In this document: positions 63,304 to 64,000 of the stretch, in pieces
Position numbering within the stretch: the stretch's first letter is position 1
Layout: every line of letters begins with the position of its first letter
From: Haloarcula pelagica
GTDB taxonomy: Archaea; Halobacteriota; Halobacteria; Halobacteriales; Haloarculaceae
NCBI RefSeq assembly: GCF_030127105.1
Contig: NZ_CP126161.1
Coordinates: forward strand, 62,001 to 126,000
Length of the DNA stretch: 64,000 nucleotides
Reading direction: 5' to 3'
Position numbers and translations under genes: made by a program
The notes under the pieces: generated by a model
Database searches by the model: none
What the model was told of the DNA's origin: nothing
Seen by the model: only the letters and a program-made list of their open reading frames with translations

Positions 63304-63882
63304 TCAGTCGTCGGCGCCGACGTTCTCCGTGCTCTCGAAACAGGGCGGATCTGGCTCGATGTTGGCGTATCTGACCGCCTCCTCGCCGAGCGTATCGACC
63401 CGCTCGAGGATGCCCTCGTCGACGATCCGGCCCTCCTCGATACTGTTTCTGGCCCGCGGGATCGCCGCCTGGTGAGGGATGACCCAGCAGTTCAGCGACC
63501 GGCAGACCGACCGGAGGTGTTCCAGCGCGGTGATCGGGAAGCCCCCGCCGGCGACCGCGAGCAGGCCGACGGTCTTGTGTTCGAACTCGTCGAACCCGCA
63601 GTAGTCCAGTGCGTTCTTCAGCGGCGCCGAATACGAGCCGTGATACACCGGCGTCCCCAGCAGGATCGAGTCGGCGTCGTAGATCGCGTCGGTCAGCGCG
63701 ACGGCGTCGCCGGCCTCGCGGTGGTCCGCGTCGAACACCGGCAGGTCGTACGCCCGGAGGTCGAGCAGTTCCGTCGTCGCGCCGGCCTCGTCGGCGGTAT
63801 CGAGGGCGCGCTCGATACCGACGCGAGTGTAGCTCTCGTCGCGGAGACTCCCGACGACCCCGACGACGTGTGGTCGAGACAT
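63304..63882 (-). CDS. NADPH-dependent FMN reductase
   Basis: 192 residues, flavodoxin-like fold: VVGVVGSLRDESYTRVGIER (phosphate-binding GSLR), the FMN contacts GTPVYHGSYSAPLKNALDYC, and KTVGLLAVAGGGFPITALEH. It reduces FMN or azo compounds with NADPH. MSRPHVVGV at 63882 is the start by homology. The same frame stays open for another 117 nt to the window edge. Confidence 0.9.
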   Translation of the reverse strand: MSRPHVVGVVGSLRDESYTRVGIERALDTADEAGATTELLDLRAYDLPVFDADHREAGDAVALTDAIYDADSILLGTPVYHGSYSAPLKNALDYCGFDEFEHKTVGLLAVAGGGFPITALEHLRSVCRSLNCWVIPHQAAIPRARNSIEEGRIVDEGILERVDTLGEEAVRYANIEPDPPCFESTENVGADD

Positions 63883-64000
63883 ACCCGGTCTCCGCCCGCG
63901 AGGGGTAAAGTGGTAGCGACTGCGCTGCTCGCGGTACTGCTCGGTCACGTCGACGAGGTTCACGACGCCCTCCGGAACACGATAGGTGCCGCCGGACCAC

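Overview
This 64 kb window is chromosomal DNA from a haloarchaeon (class Halobacteria), most likely a Haloarcula-like member. The basis is high G+C, strongly acidic proteins, TATA boxes about 28 nt upstream of start codons with no leader (leaderless mRNAs), and archaeal marker genes: lsm, rpl37e, cdc48, pelota, archaeal Elp3, RqcH, archaetidylserine synthase, Tat-dependent lipoproteins and haloarchaeal-only small proteins. It is mostly core genome. No rRNA, CRISPR array or transposase was seen. The one tRNA gene (tRNA-Lys, CTT) has a short integration-like scar beside it.

Layout. 1-6.2 kb: end of guaB, small zinc-finger, GNAT and membrane genes, tRNA-Lys with a hairpin copying its 3' end, a TrkA-N/DHH protein, PRC-barrel, DUF393 and SRPBCC proteins. 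6.4-11.8 kb: a membrane hydrolase, pssA, and a DUF7127-cdc48 operon. 11.9-14.9 kb: lsm-rpl37e-purF operon and an M42 peptidase. 14.9-20.4 kb: DUF2342 and DUF3267 metalloproteases, a secreted beta-propeller protein and small haloarchaeal proteins. 20.5-25.1 kb: a transducer and a Dna2-like nuclease-helicase. 25.1-31 kb: a type IV pilus-like cluster (secretion ATPase, membrane platform, giant pilin-like adhesin). 31-35.6 kb: cytochrome oxidase (coxC, coxA, coxB). 35.6-43.2 kb: LarA-like protein, PH-domain pair, repeat lipoprotein, Lhr-type helicase. 43.4-49.3 kb: membrane-anchored winged-helix protein, RNase Z-like MBL protein, histidine kinase, pelota, two DUF4013 paralogues. 49.4-57.1 kb: rqcH, Tat lipoprotein, FAD oxidoreductase, MBL hydrolase, GerW-like protein, elp3. 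57.1-64 kb: two secreted dockerin-like proteins, cupin, RecJ-like DHH protein, Yip1-like membrane protein and FMN reductase.

Gene cooperation. Pelota and RqcH both serve ribosome rescue; LSm, L37e and Elp3 also belong to RNA and translation functions. Cdc48 is translationally coupled to a small Hsp20-like protein. The three cox genes form one terminal oxidase, with coxA and coxB read from a symmetrical divergent promoter. PilB-, PilC- and pilin-like genes follow one another head to tail.

Sequence quality. Six plus-strand genes show single-base frameshifts at G or C runs (near 6689, 17292, 22210, 24794, 27399 and 29134). Five look like missing bases and one like an extra base. Homopolymer sequencing errors are the simplest explanation, so those genes are probably intact in the organism. 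I found no convincing undescribed large system. The best leads are the divergent cox promoter with its coupled 18-codon ORF, the tRNA-Lys-derived hairpin, the pilin-anchored adhesin and the dockerin-like pair.
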